DNA of 64,000 bases, taken from Panicum virgatum. Taxonomy: Eukaryota; Streptophyta; Magnoliopsida; Poales; Poaceae. Under the pieces are notes generated by a model, which worked only from the letters and a program-made list of their open reading frames with translations, ran no database searches and was not told the origin of the DNA. The DNA lies in NCBI RefSeq assembly GCF_016808335.1, contig NC_053139.1:38808464-38872463 (forward strand). Reading direction: 5' to 3'. Shown piece by piece: positions 21,954-32,820 of this stretch; position 1 is the stretch's first letter, and the number at the start of each line of letters is the position of its first letter. The position numbers were made by a program, and so were the translations under genes.

Positions 21954-22930
21954 GTTGCCATGTCATATAGAAAAATGCATACATATAGGACACTTGTCTA
22001 ACCATGGTAAGATAGTGATGAGCAAGGGTTTAGCTAGAGGTGGTGGTCCACTTGTTTTCCTCTAGGCTTGTAGAAAGGCTCATCATGAAGAAGCTTCCCG
22101 TGGGTTCAAACTTGACAAGTAGATCTTAATTTCTTGTTATGCATTTCTTGTCATATAGATGTGCACTTCATGTTTACTTTACTTTCGCATGTGGTTGTAG
22201 CTTGCATTATCATTGCATGCGTAAGGGTCACAAAGGAGACCACTTGATGAAAATGAGACTTGTTTTCATATACAAGATCTTAATTCATGAAAAGTGAAAA
22301 GTGCAAAGTGTTAGGTGCGTTATTGCCTAGTGAGAAATGTCATGATGAGTTTGAAGCTTTCTATCTTCAATATTCCTATGACATGGCTCATACATTTCAT
22401 TTGGCGCTTTGTCTCTCTTGCGGCTTTTCCTTGTGTTTGAAAAGAAATTTATTTAAGCAAGTGTGCTATCCTATTTATTTTGAGGGGCAAAGTCGCCTAT
22501 GCAAGTCCATTAACTTGAGTTTATTTGAATCTTATAAGTTTATTGGACTTAGCATAGAAGAGTGAGCTGAGTGTGGGGTTTTTGGCTTCACCGGTTAAAC
22601 CGACGTTCAAAGGATCTATACCCATCGAATTAACCGGCGTTACTAAAGTTTGTCTCAGCTCAGTCAAGTTTCAGGCGTTCAACCGGCGTATACAAAAGTC
22701 AGAGCATCGGATCAACCGGTGATAGTAAATTCAAATCAGACCTAGCAATCAACCGGTGTTTTGATCAATCAACCGACGAGTACACTCTTGACAGCATCGG
22801 TTCAACCGGCGTTCAGTTTCAGATCTGCAGAAGCCTCGGGTGAACTGCACCGACGCAATCAACCGGCGTTCAAACCCTACGCGTCGGATCGACCGGTGTT
22901 AAAGAAAATCGCGGGTCCCACCTGTCATAT
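21954..22930 (+). other. Sirevirus spacer between pol and ORF3, with second motif array
   Basis: Non-coding. The last 310 bases (about 22590-22905) carry many ACCGGYG/ACCGACG words in both orientations (CACCGGTTAAACCGACG near 22590, then CAACCGGCG, CAACCGGTG, CAACCGACG and partners CATCGGATC and CGTCGGATC). This resembles the LTR array and sits directly before ORF3, so it could be an internal promoter or a duplicated U3 piece. Confidence 0.6.
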
Positions 22931-23504
22931 ATGAGTCGTGCACGAGCCGCCGCCTCTCTTTCCTCTCCGTTTCGCCCGCATCCATCTCGAGCCGCCGCCG
23001 TCTTCCCTTCGCGCCGCCGTCTCTCCACACCGCCGCCGTGCGCCCGTGCTGCCACCACCGTTCCACCTTGCCGCCGCCGTGCGCCGTCACTCCAAGTCGC
23101 CGCCGCGCACCCTCGCGCTCACCCAGCGCCGCCTGCGCGCGTAGCCGCCTTCACCGCCGCACTACACCTCGCCGCCGCCTGCGCCTCACGCCGCCACCAC
23201 CGCTTTCCTCACAGCCCACGCAGCCTCGCCGCCGCTCCCACACGCCTTGCCGCCCACACAGCCGCGCCTCCTCACCATTCACGCCGCAGCCGCAGCCGAT
23301 CAGTGCACGCCAAGTGTTCGATCGTTTGTCTGATTGAGATGGGTCGCGAGAAGAGGAAGGGTAAGGAAGTTGTGGTCGAGAAGCCCGCTCGCAAGCGGAC
23401 TCGTGCAGAGAAGGAGGCCGAGAGGGCCGAGATGGTGGCCAAGGCCGCCGAGGAGCAGGCATCAGGCCGTGCTCGTCCGTTCCAGATCAGGGAGGACCCC
23501 AGAG

Positions 23505-23536
<32 letters not shown>

Positions 23537-25840
23537 ATGGGTAGAGTGAGAGGTGCCAGGGCCACCAGAGCCGCGACGGCAGCAGCAGCAGAGTCAGATC
23601 AGTCAGATACAGCTGCAGATTCTGACTCAGAGGCAGCACAGTCAGAGGGGCAGAGTTCTCCACAGCAGTCGTCTGAGAGAGGTTCCCTGGCAGCGACAGA
23701 GCGTCGCACTGGACCGAGGACTCGGGGAGGACACCAGCCACAGGAGTCCCGCAGGTCAGCAGCAGCAGCAGCAGCTCGCAGAGCCGAGGCCCTAGAGGCC
23801 GAGCGCGCAGTGTTCCGTATGGACACTGTTGTGCATCTGGAGCCAGGTGTGATGCTCCAGAACTTGACCCGAGCCAATGCGGCCAAGGTCAAGAGGCTCA
23901 GGTGGAGTGTTGACGAGGAGGTCTGGTTCCCAGTGACCCGAGACAGCAGAGTCGACAGGAGGTTCTGGACTTTGCTACAGGCCAGCTTCTACGAGACTTT
24001 CCAGCGGAGGGGCCACCGGATCTTTCAGCACAGGGTTCTTGACTGGGTCTCACTGAGGACAGCCGCAGGGGGAGCAGATGTGAGAGCACACTTTGCTCAC
24101 TTCAGAGGTCTGCCCAGACTACTAGAGATGGAGCAGAACCGTTATATCGAGGACTGGGTCAGAGTGTTCTACGCTACAGCTTGGATAGCCCCCGAGCGCA
24201 GAGCCGTGCACTTCATGTTTGGAGGGCAGGACTTTGGTTTATCGAGGGCGACCATTGCTGGTATACTTGGAGTTGACCTGGTCGACGTCTCGCTGCACGA
24301 GAGGGTTTACGGGGACTCAGATCCACCCCGCAGGGCGATGGTTGGCGGGATTGCTCCTTCTCACGAGGCGATCACTCAGTGCTTCCGCCAGCCGTTCCCA
24401 GCCTCTTACGCCAGAGTGCCGAGCTTGCTGACCCCAGAGGCTTACGCTGTTCACATGGCACTCCGGAGGACTCTGTTACCGAGGAGTGGCTACCCAGAGG
24501 GGTTCACAGGTTTGCAGCAGCTCTTGCTCCTACACATCCTCACTCACGAGCCATTTGATATAGTTGACTTTATTCTGGCTGAGATCGAGGATGTGATCAC
24601 TGATGGGATGGGTGTGGTGCGACAGTTTCCTTATGCGCACTGGATCAGTTACATATGCTCCATGATAGTGCCAGCAGAGTCACCCATCAGTGCCCCTTAC
24701 CGTCACGACGAGGCTCCCAGGTTCCCTGTCTACCGACCCACAGCTCCACAGGACAGGAGGAGGGGCAGACACGCAGATAGAGCAGCGATGGCTCGACTGT
24801 CACCGGAGGTTCAGGCACGAGTGGCAGAGGAGGATGAGGCACTCCTAGCAGCAGAGGCACAGCTTCCCGGGGGAGATGATGAGATTCACTGGTCTGAGCT
24901 TGAGTCAGACTCCTCCGACGACGTTGAGTACTTTCCTTCAGCTGCCCCAGCCAGTCATGATCACGAGGCAGGAGGTTCAGGAGAGCCAGCTCCTCTGACT
25001 TCAGCAGCTGCTACAATCTCTGAGTCTCAGGTGACTCAGCCGTCCGAGCTCACTTCACTACTACAGCAGCTCGTGACCCAGCAGAGGGAGGATAGACTTG
25101 CTCAGGAGGAGGCCAGGAGAGCCCATGAGGCTCAGATTGCTGCTATTCAGAGAGAGGCAGCCCGAGAGTGTGCAGCGACAGAGGAGCGTTTTGTCGGCCT
25201 CATTGACAGAGTTTCACAGAGGACAGACGCTCAGTTCCAGCAGATGCAGCAGGGCATGATGGCGATGTTCGGGATGATCTCCCAGCTTTACTCTCACACC
25301 GGACTCGCCCCACAGCAGCAGCAGCCCGGACTTCAGGGTGTAGGAGCACCTCAGCTTGCCGTTACACCAGCTCCAGCCCCTACTGCAGCTCCAGCTACCT
25401 CAGCGACACCGGAGACCACGTTCTCGATGTCCGCATTACTTGGGTCTGCCGGTCGTCCACTGTTCTCTCCACTGCCAGCGACCACACTCTTTCAGGACTC
25501 ACCGTCAGCGGTTCAGTCGGTCGCCCTCCCTTCCTCACTTCAGGCAGCACCTTCAGGGGGAGGAGCAGTAGAGGAGTCCCTGCTTCCACAGTCGACGCAG
25601 CCGGCAGCTTCAGCGGTCACTTCTTCGGATATTGATACTTCTTCCGCTGGCCCGGTTACGACTTCTACGGATCCTCTACCAGGCAGTGCCAGCACGAGAG
25701 CCTCCACGACAGTCACCCCCCCAGTGAGCTCAGACCCAGACCAGCAGCTTCCGTCTGTCACCGAGGGTGAGAGCTCTCCGTCCGATGACGACGACGACCC
25801 GGACCGCTTCCTCGCCGTACCAAGACAGCACGACCCGTAG
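22931..25840 (+). CDS. Sirevirus ORF3 (env-like position), plant-transposon-domain protein
   Basis: An open frame of 969 codons. The first 136 codons (22931-23338) are Pro/Ala/Arg/His-rich low complexity from a CCGCCG tract. The likelier start is the Met at 23339 (MGREKRKGKEVVVEKPARKR), giving 833 residues. After a basic, nuclear-signal-like N-terminus and an Arg/Gly run (GRGRGRGRGRG) comes a conserved core at about residues 285-570 of the long frame (WFPVTRDSRVDRRFW, YIEDWVRVFYATAWI, HFMFGGQDFGLSRATIAGILG, GLQQLLLLHILTHEPFD). It resembles the putative plant transposon protein domain often found in Sirevirus third ORFs and in retroelement-derived grass genes. A coiled coil (LLQQLVTQQREDRLAQEEAR) and a Ser/Thr/Pro/Gln-rich tail follow. 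I see no signal peptide or transmembrane segment, so a membrane envelope role is not supported. Function unknown. Confidence 0.8.
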
Positions 25841-26154
25841 CTCGCCTTTTGGTGCTTTGATGCCAAAGGGGGAGAGGTGTTAGGGGGAGCCACAGAGTTA
25901 GGGGGAGGGTAGAGCTAGAGAGAGCTCGTAGTTATCAGGACTTTGATTCTCTGTATCACATTTGGTGTTAATTCATGGATATGTACATTTGTCGCTTGAG
26001 TATGCCGTTCTTTGAGACATATCTATGGATTTCGTTTGAGCCGTTGAGCTCTTTGGTCCTGCTTTCGAGTTTGCTTGTGTTTATCCTGCTTTATCTTTCT
26101 CGCTCTCTCGTTTTTTATGTTTGTGTTGTCATCAATCACCAAAAAGGGGGAGAT
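25841..26154 (+). other. Multiple polypurine tracts before the 3' LTR
   Basis: AAAGGGGGAGAGG (about 25865), AGGGGGAGCC (about 25881), AGGGGGAGGG (about 25900) and the terminal AAAAAGGGGGAGAT (26141-26154) lie between the ORF3 stop and the 3' LTR. Repeated polypurine tracts are a known Sirevirus mark; the last one would prime plus-strand DNA synthesis. Confidence 0.8.
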
Positions 26155-27838
26155 TTTAAGCATCTAGGCCCTCAAGGTATGTTTCGGTGATTAATGACAA
26201 CCATTATTGTGACTAATGAGTTTGTGCAGCTTAATAGATCATTATCGCTCATTTGGTCATATGTCAAAAGAGGCCCCTCAATTTCGGTTATTCTAAAAGG
26301 CGATCTCGGTTTTCAACTTTTATATGTCAAGGCTAAGGATCTTTCTAGTCCTAAGTGTCACAAGGTTGAGAAGGACACTTAGGTTAGTATAGGTTTTATA
26401 GTTTTGTAGTGATCGCACTATTAAGAGGGGTTAAGGCTTAGTAACTTGAGCATGGAAATGGTCATTTGAAAATGGATGCACACTATGGTCACTCAGGTTT
26501 CTAGAAGTTCAAATAAGTGGTTCTCAAACTATATCTCAAGAATTTTTGGATTTCATTCAAGACTCAAATCAGAAAAGACAAAATCAGAAAAAGTCTATAC
26601 ACCGGTTTAACCGACGCTCTCAATTTTCTATACGTCGGTTAAACGAAGTCAGCAGAGTCTGGACAAATTCAATACACCGGTTAAACCGACGTGTTTGAAA
26701 TTAACGTCGGTGCATTGGTCCAGAGTTGGTTTTTCCAGGGTATTTCAAGTTCTATACACCGGTTAAACCGACGCTGTTTAAATCAAGACGTCGGTGCAAT
26801 TGACCAGTGAGATGGTTTTTCAGAGGAATTCAAAAGTTGTACTCACCGGTTAAACCGACGATAGGTTTGAGTTAACGTCGGTGCAGTTGTCCAGAGACTT
26901 GGTTTTTCAGTGGTTCAGTGGACAACTACACTCACCGGTTAAACCGATGCTACGTCGGTTAATCTGCCCCAGTTGTAACGGCTAGTTTTCAGAAGAGGCA
27001 GTTTACATTCACCGGTTAAACCGACGATGACAAATGGAGGGACGTCGGATTAACCGGCGCTACGCAGTTTTCTGGCAGCTTTTCTCCAACGGCTCTATTT
27101 GTGTGAGCTGCCTATATATACCCCTCCAATGGGTCATTTCGCCCACTCTTGACACCAGGCAACATCCAAACACTCATACCATAGTCAAGAGCCACCTTGA
27201 GCTTCATCATTCACATACTTGTGCATTCAATCAATCAAGAAGCAAGATTAAGGACTTGAGTAGAGAGAAGCTAGTGTGCATCCGTTCTTGGTGATCGGTT
27301 CTTGCTCAAGTGAAGGCCTTAGCTTGTTACTCTTGGTGATTGGCATCACCTAGGCGATCTTGGTGATCGAGGTGTTTCTCGCGGAGCTTGCCAAGGATTG
27401 TGGGAGCCCGGAGAAGAAGATTGTACGTGGCTTGATCTCCACCACGCCGGGATGGTGAACGGAGACTCTTAGTGAGCGCCCTCATCTCGGTGACTTGGGA
27501 GGTGACAATACTCTTTGTGAGTGTCACAACGTGGATTAGGGGTGTGTGCCAACACATCGATACCACGGGAAAAAATCCGGTTGTCTCTTGTCCATTCCTT
27601 TTATTCAAGCATTTTCTTTCATGCAATTTACTCATGTGCTTGACTTAGAGATCATAACTTAGCTCTACCTTGCTAGGCTTTACTTTGTTTTAGCTCTCTT
27701 AGCTTGTGTTAGAAGCTTAGTTATCCGGTTGGTGAATTGGTGCCCTACTAGCATTGCATAGGTTAAGGTTGCTTTACTTTGTTTTAGAATTTGAAAAAGG
27801 CCCAATTCACCCCCCCTCTTGGTCCATCGATCCTTACA
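26155..27838 (+). repeat. Sirevirus 3' LTR
   Basis: 1684 bp, colinear with 14828-16511. It has five single-base differences by eye, including the second base of the LTR (G in the 5' copy, T here). Confidence 0.95.
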
Positions 27839-27843
27839 CCAGT

Positions 27844-29129
27844 CCACGACGGCCTGCACCTTGGCTGGATCCATGGTGATGCCGGTGGCGGAGATGATGT
27901 GCCCGAGGTACGAGATGGAGTTGGCACTGAACTCGCACTTGGACCGCTTGACGAAGAGGCGGTGCTGGAGGAGGATGTTGAGGACGGCGTGCACGTGGTG
28001 GAGGTGGTCGGTCCACATTATGCTGTAGATGAGGATGTCGTCGAAGAAGATGAGGACGAAACCTACAAAGGAACGGACGGAGAACGTCATTCATGAGTGC
28101 TTGGAACGTGGCCGGGGCATTGTAGAGTCCGAACGGCATGACCAGGAACTCGTAGAGGCTATCATGCGTGCGGAACGCGGTCTTGGCGATGTCCTCCGGG
28201 CGCGTCCGGACTTGATGGTAGCCGGATCGCAGGTCCATCTTGTTGAAGAAGCGGGCGCTGTGGAGCTCGTCGAGGAGCTCATCGACCACCGGGATCGGGT
28301 AGGCGTCCTTGACCGTGATGGCGTTGAGGGCGCGGTAGTCGACACAGAATTGCCAGGCCCCATCCACCTTGCGCACGAGAAGGACCGGGGAGGAGAACGC
28401 CGAGGAGCTCTGGCGGATGATGTCCTGGTCGAGCATGGCGGCGCACTGACGCTCCAGCTCGTCCTTGTGCGCGGTGGGGTAGCGGTAGGGGCGTACCGCC
28501 ACTGGTGTGGATCCGGGCAGCAGTGTGATGCCGTGGTCACAGGAGCATTGAGGCAGCATCCCCTGGGGCTCGGTGAAGACCGCCGCGAACGCATCGAGGA
28601 GCGCCGGCAGGAGATTGACACCGGTGCACACCCGTATGGCCGGACTGGGGGGACCGGCCGTGCCGCGCCAGCACACCTGGTGGTCGCCGCGCCCGAAGGA
28701 CATGGTGAGGGCGCCGAAGTCCCAGAGGATGGGGTCTAAGGACGCAAGCCATTGTGTGCCCAGGACCACGTCGTAGCCGGTGAGTGGCAGGGCAAAGAAG
28801 TCGGCGGTGAACGCCTCGCCGTTGATGGAGAAGGGCGTGGCGCGGTACATGCCGGGGCACGGAACATGGTCGCCGTTCGCCACCGTGACCTGCAGTTTGC
28901 CCCCGGGGCACAGCTGGAGTATGTTGCGGGCAGCCGCCTCCTCGTCCACAAAGTTGTGGGTGGACCCCGAGTCGAGGAGGGCGAGTAGGGAGGCGCCGCC
29001 CAGCTGGATGCAGACTTGCATCGTCTCGCTGGTCCAGATGCCAGTGATGGCATGTACCAAGATTTTCGGCTCCTCGGTGGCCGACTTGTCAGCCACGGCG
29101 TCGTCGTTGTCGTCGTCATCGACAGCCAA
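27844..29129 (-). pseudogene. Gypsy protease and reverse transcriptase remnant
   Basis: Minus strand. The frame from about 29129 gives an acidic stretch (VDDDDNDDAVADK), the aspartic protease (SLLALLDSGSTHNFVDEE) and an RT start (PYRYPTAHKDELERQ, SSAFSSPVLLVRKVDG, CVDYRALNAITVKDAYP, FFNKMDLRSGYHQ, MPFGLYNAPATFQALMND). The frame then slips by one base at an A run (T run on the coding strand) at 28059-28061. The catalytic RT motif continues in the next frame as LIFFDDILIYS (FFDD at about 28037-28048), followed by SKCEFSANSISYLGHIIS. It ends at 27844 where the Sirevirus is inserted and resumes at 14827. Confidence 0.88.
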
Positions 29130-29199
29130 GTCAAGGGGGAAGATGCGCTGGCAGACACGGTTGTGCCCGTGCCCGTGCCTGAACTTTTCATTGCAGTTG

Positions 29200-30053
29200 A
29201 AGTAGAGGCCGAGGCGGCGTCGTTATTCCATCTCCGCCTGAGACAGGCACTTGACCTGGCGCCCTTCCACCAGCACCGGTGCCTGCTGGGGTGCGACCGG
29301 CAGCGCGGGCGCAAGGAGCAGGAGGCGTGGTGGCGGCGCCTGCAGGAGGCCCTTCTGGTGTGGTCGGGGAGGCGGCGCCGGGACGGCCGCGGCCGCGCAT
29401 TGGTCGCGTAGCTCCAACTTGCGGGCGAGCCTCATGGCGACGGCGAGGGACTGCGGGTTGTGGATCTCCACATCGAGGCTAAGCGGCGGTTGGAGTCTGG
29501 CGGTGAAGATCTGGACCTTTTGCGCCTCGGAGAGGTAGCCGGCCCTGGGAAGGAGCGCCTCAAATTGCTCCTGGAAGGTGACGACGGTCGTGGTGCGCTT
29601 GCACGCCATCAACTCGCCCAACGGGTTGGATCACAGCGGAGGACCGAAGCGGAGGTTCAGCAGCTCGGTGAACCGGCGCCACGGCGGCGTGCCCTCATCG
29701 CGCTAGACCTGCATGTACCACAGCTGGACGCCGCCTTCGCGGTTGTACGACACCATCCACATCGTCTCCTCCTCATCGATCCGCTGTTGATGGAAATATG
29801 ACTCACAACGGTTGATGAACGTGAGGGGATCGAACTTGCCATCAAACTTGGGGAAGTCCATCGTCTAGAACTAGGGAGGGGGGGGTCGATCATTGTGGTG
29901 CTTGCCCATGGCCGGCGACCGGGGAGGCCCCGACGCCGAGGCGTCCGAGGTGCGCTCTTGCTGGAGTCCGTCGACCTTGGCTTGGAGCGTCTCCATGTTC
30001 GTGGAAAGCTGGCGGATCATGGCCGCGAGCTCTGCCATAGTGGGTTCGGCCAT
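29200..30053 (-). pseudogene. Gypsy Gag remnant
   Basis: Starts at a Met at 30053 (MAEPTMAELAAMIRQLSTNM). The capsid part is split among frames: a stop lies at about 29704-29706, and the next intact block runs from 29621 (TFQEQFEALLPRAGYLSEAQ, LSLDVEIHNPQSLAVAMRLA). A zinc-knuckle-like sequence at about 29175-29210 (NCNEKFRHGHGHNRVC) has lost its first Cys (Tyr-Phe-Asn-Cys). Non-functional. Confidence 0.75.
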
Positions 30054-30165
30054 GGAGTTGGCAGAGGGCGATGGCGAGGGTGGCGTGGCATGGCGGGGTT
30101 TGGAGGCGGCGCAGGGAAGGGCGGCGTGGCGGTGGACGAGGATCACCTGGAAGCTGATACCAGGT

Positions 30166-30478
30166 TGTCAAGGGCGTCGGCGCCCAAGACAGCGGGGCCT
30201 CGACTACGTAACTTGTAGTCGCGGCGGATATGAGCACGAGGGTTTTTGCCTAACTGCTCAATGGTGAAGGGGATGAGATTAGGAGTAGAGAGGGAGGTTA
30301 GGGATAAGTGTTCATTGCTTAAGATCAAAGAGTGCCGATTACATCCACTAAATAGGCGCGCAGGCCAGATCAGCAGGGAACAAACCTCCATTGATTCTAG
30401 CTAATCTGCATGCCCCCATGCCTAACCTCTCGCCGGGCTGTTGGAGGCCGGCGGCTGTAGTGGCGGCCCCACATGACA
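30166..30478 (-). repeat. Gypsy 5' LTR
   Basis: 313 bp, TGTCAAGG...CACATGACA in plus orientation. It differs from the other LTR by about 22 substitutions and a 28-base gap. Confidence 0.9.
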
Positions 30479-30483
30479 CCTAT

Positions 30484-32820
30484 ATTGTAGGGGATCGCAT
30501 TGAATTGAACAATTTCATATTGAACTATTTATGCCACCAGTTGATTTTCTCAGAGGTGAGCCTGTATTACCAAGGTTCCATCTCATCGATTGATAGCCAA
30601 TGTTAATGTCAACAAGCAATATCTGACATCTGAATTTGGTCTGCTTATATCTTACCCCATCTCTGCCAATTGCAATCATTGTCCCTACTGAATCCATTCA
30701 GGCAGGAAAATGTCGGGAACTTGGATGGGTTTGGTATTCTCTGCTTTACACAGACATCTTGTTGAGAAATTTTTGTACGTTGGATATTCATCAACAGATC
30801 TTGTCAATATCAATATTGTCACCATCTCATGCTTCAATGCTTTTTTGAAAGATGTGCTTGTCAAGGAATATAGTGTAGGAATATGGGGTAGCAAAAACAA
30901 AAAATTTCTACCGCATAAACCAGGATTACTGCAGTTATAGATCACGGGATTACCACTAGACGCGCAGTTGCAGAACTTCTGTAGCGCGTCGGTGTAGTGC
31001 AGATGGAAGCCGGCAGTGCAGTTGCGAGAACCTCCTCTCGTGCGGCTCGTCCTTGTGCAGCAGACGCGGCACCTCCAAGGTATCCACACGTACGGAAAGA
31101 AGCGTCGCGATCCGGACTGCTAGGTCCGCGAAGGCGACCTAGGGCTTGGGCGCGAAGGAGGGCGGCACTGTAACCGTGAATAGTAAAAGGGCAAGGGTTT
31201 TTAGGCGCCCCCTCCCTCTGTTTATATAGCCCCTTAGGTGGGCTGCCTTGGGCCCCACCTTGGGCGCCCCCTTTTTGGGCCGAAAAGGCCCATTAGTGCA
31301 CCTAAGCCCAGTCTAATTCGGATCTCATCCTTATTAGGCTTCTTTCCCTTAAGTGTGTGACCCTATGGGCTCATATGCGAATAGACATGGCCCGAGTACT
31401 CTTACTCGGCCCAATAGTAGACAGTGGCCTCTAGCAAGACATGTCAACTCCTATACGCACACAAAGATCATATCAGACGAGCCGCCACAATATCATATAC
31501 ATGCTGTTCCCTTTGCCTCACGATATTTGGTCTAGTTTAAAGTCGACCACTCTTTCTCGATCCTGTGATTCGGAATACTTGGATAACTCTTAACCCCAGC
31601 ATGGCCATGCATTTCCTGATCCGAATCACTCGAGGGGCCCAGAGATATCTCTCTCTTGTAGAGAGGGGCAAATCCCATCTTGACCGACTATGTCTCACAG
31701 CATGCTTTTTGACAGAGCCGAAAGCCACCTTTATGACTATCCTGTTACGGTGCAGCGTTTGATGGCTCCTAAGTAAGTCAGTTCACATCTTGATTACATA
31801 CGACGATCTCAGGTCTTAGGACACAGCGTACATATTGTGTAATGAGAAGTCATCATCTCGTGTTGGGTCAGTTCAGTCTCATGTCTCACATGAGCCCACA
31901 TTATTAGTTTGACATCCTCATGTCCATGACTTATGAAACATAGTCAATCAACTAATACATGTGCTAGTCTAATATTCATGTGTGTCCTCACATGAACTCC
32001 GATTAGGAATATTTTAGAATATTCATACAAGTATAGAGTTTCACAAATACTTCACATAAGCATTAATCAATACAAGTTGTCATCCATGAATATTCAAGGT
32101 ACACTTTATTAACCATGAATACAAAGAAATATGATTGCCTCTAGGGCATATTTCCAACATATAGCTCTTGGTTCATTGCCACTGCTGGCTTGCATGAGTT
32201 GATGGATGCTGCTGATGCATCTCTACCTCCACACAAGGAAATTATCTTTATTCCTGAGTTAATGTCTGATGAGTTACATGCCACATTACTTCTGCAAATG
32301 CAAAGAGTGGTAAGGAAGCAGCTTCCTACTAGAGGATTGAATACAAAAGCCATGGGTATTATGGAAGATGTTCATAATAGTACAGGCAGAGGAGCAAAGG
32401 AGATCTATTCTGGTCGTGATTTCCTTCGACAATGGGCTTGTGCTCACTTTTCTATCACTGGAACTGGGCTTAGTGCTCTCTCCAAAAAGGAGAAGAAACT
32501 TTACAAGATTTTTTTTAAGAAAATGAAGAAAGGACTACCCAGCAATATTCTTCCAGTGGCTAGTATGAAAAGCGAATTGGCCAAAGGCCTTATCTTCGAT
32601 GTGCATAGGCATTCACTAGCACATACGGTTGTGCCCCAGATTGACAAGCTTATTGCTGACCTCTCTCATAACAACACTCTGGCTACAGATCCCAAACTTA
32701 GCGGGATGTTGTCATTTTGTTGCGCTACATGATGCCTCTGAATAGGGCCTTCCATAAGTTCTCTTTGTGAGAAGAGCTTTACATTGAGAGAAGGTTTCTT
32801 GGTCCTCACATATATGATGG
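30484..32820 (+). pseudogene. Unidentified gene fragment interrupted by a solo LTR
   Basis: On the plus strand a frame runs from about 30710 (FSALHRHLVEKFLYVGYSST, then NAFLKDVLVKEY) to 30873. It is cut within a Ser codon by the solo LTR at 30874-32159 and resumes in the same frame at 32165 (SWFIATAGLHELMDAADASL). It then continues IIFIPELMSDELHATLLLQ, YSGRDFLRQWACAHFSITG and LSKKEKKLYKIFFKKMKKG to a TGA at 32730-32732. Coding-like text follows in another frame (EELYIERRFLGPHIYDG) up to a possible donor GT at 32820. About 240 codons are open apart from the insertion. A possible acceptor precedes the frame near 30703. I do not recognise the family. The sequence is lysine-rich and soluble-looking, with no membrane segment. 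It could be a decayed host gene or a fragment moved by a transposon; nearby Helitron traces fit the latter. Confidence 0.5.
30874..32159 (-). mobile_element. Solo LTR of a Ty1/copia element
   Basis: 1286 bp with exact target duplications TATAG at 30869-30873 and 32160-32164. The minus-strand start TGTTGGAAATATGCCCTAG is the familiar opening of grass Angela/BARE-like copia LTRs; the other end reads TGTAGGAATATGG on the plus strand. A minus-strand TATA box (GCTATATAAA) is at about 31221-31230. No internal region remains, as expected after LTR-LTR recombination. Confidence 0.88.

Larger units (their letters stand above)
14828..27838 (+). mobile_element. Complete young Sirevirus (Ty1/copia) with third ORF
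   Basis: The 13,011-bp element has exact 5-bp target duplications CCAGT at 14823-14827 and 27839-27843. Removing it rejoins the gypsy RNase H frame. LTRs are both 1684 bp (14828-16511 and 26155-27838), with ends TGTAAG...CTTACA; the 3' copy starts TTTAAG. I count five substitutions and no indel between them. A Met-type PBS follows the 5' LTR. Order is gag, pol (protease, integrase, RT, RNase H), a long non-coding stretch, ORF3, several polypurine tracts, then the 3' LTR. Pol order marks it as copia; size, extra ORF, two-zinc-knuckle Gag and repeated polypurine tracts mark it as a Sirevirus. All ORFs are open, so it may be, or recently have been, autonomous. Confidence 0.95.
12482..30478 (-). 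mobile_element. Ty3/gypsy chromovirus (Reina-like), interrupted by a Sirevirus
   Basis: The element reads on the minus strand, with LTRs at 30166-30478 (5') and 12482-12822 (3'). The target duplication CCTAT is exact at 12477-12481 and 30479-30483. Without the nested 13-kb insertion it measures about 5.0 kb. A Met-type PBS (TGGTATCAG) lies directly inside the 5' LTR near 30153-30164, and a purine tract (GAGGGGGGAAGAGA) lies inside the 3' LTR near 12823-12836. Domain order is gag, protease, RT, RNase H, integrase, chromodomain. Short LTRs, small size and a C-terminal chromodomain point to the Reina clade. By eye the LTRs differ at about 22 aligned bases plus a 28-base gap. Stops, a frameshift and a missing integrase segment show it is dead. 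Confidence 0.92.

Noticed and set aside
22931..23338. N-terminal 136 codons of ORF3 as real protein
   Set aside because: Pure Pro/Ala/Arg/His low complexity from a CCGCCG tract; the Met at 23339 begins a more credible protein. Not excluded.
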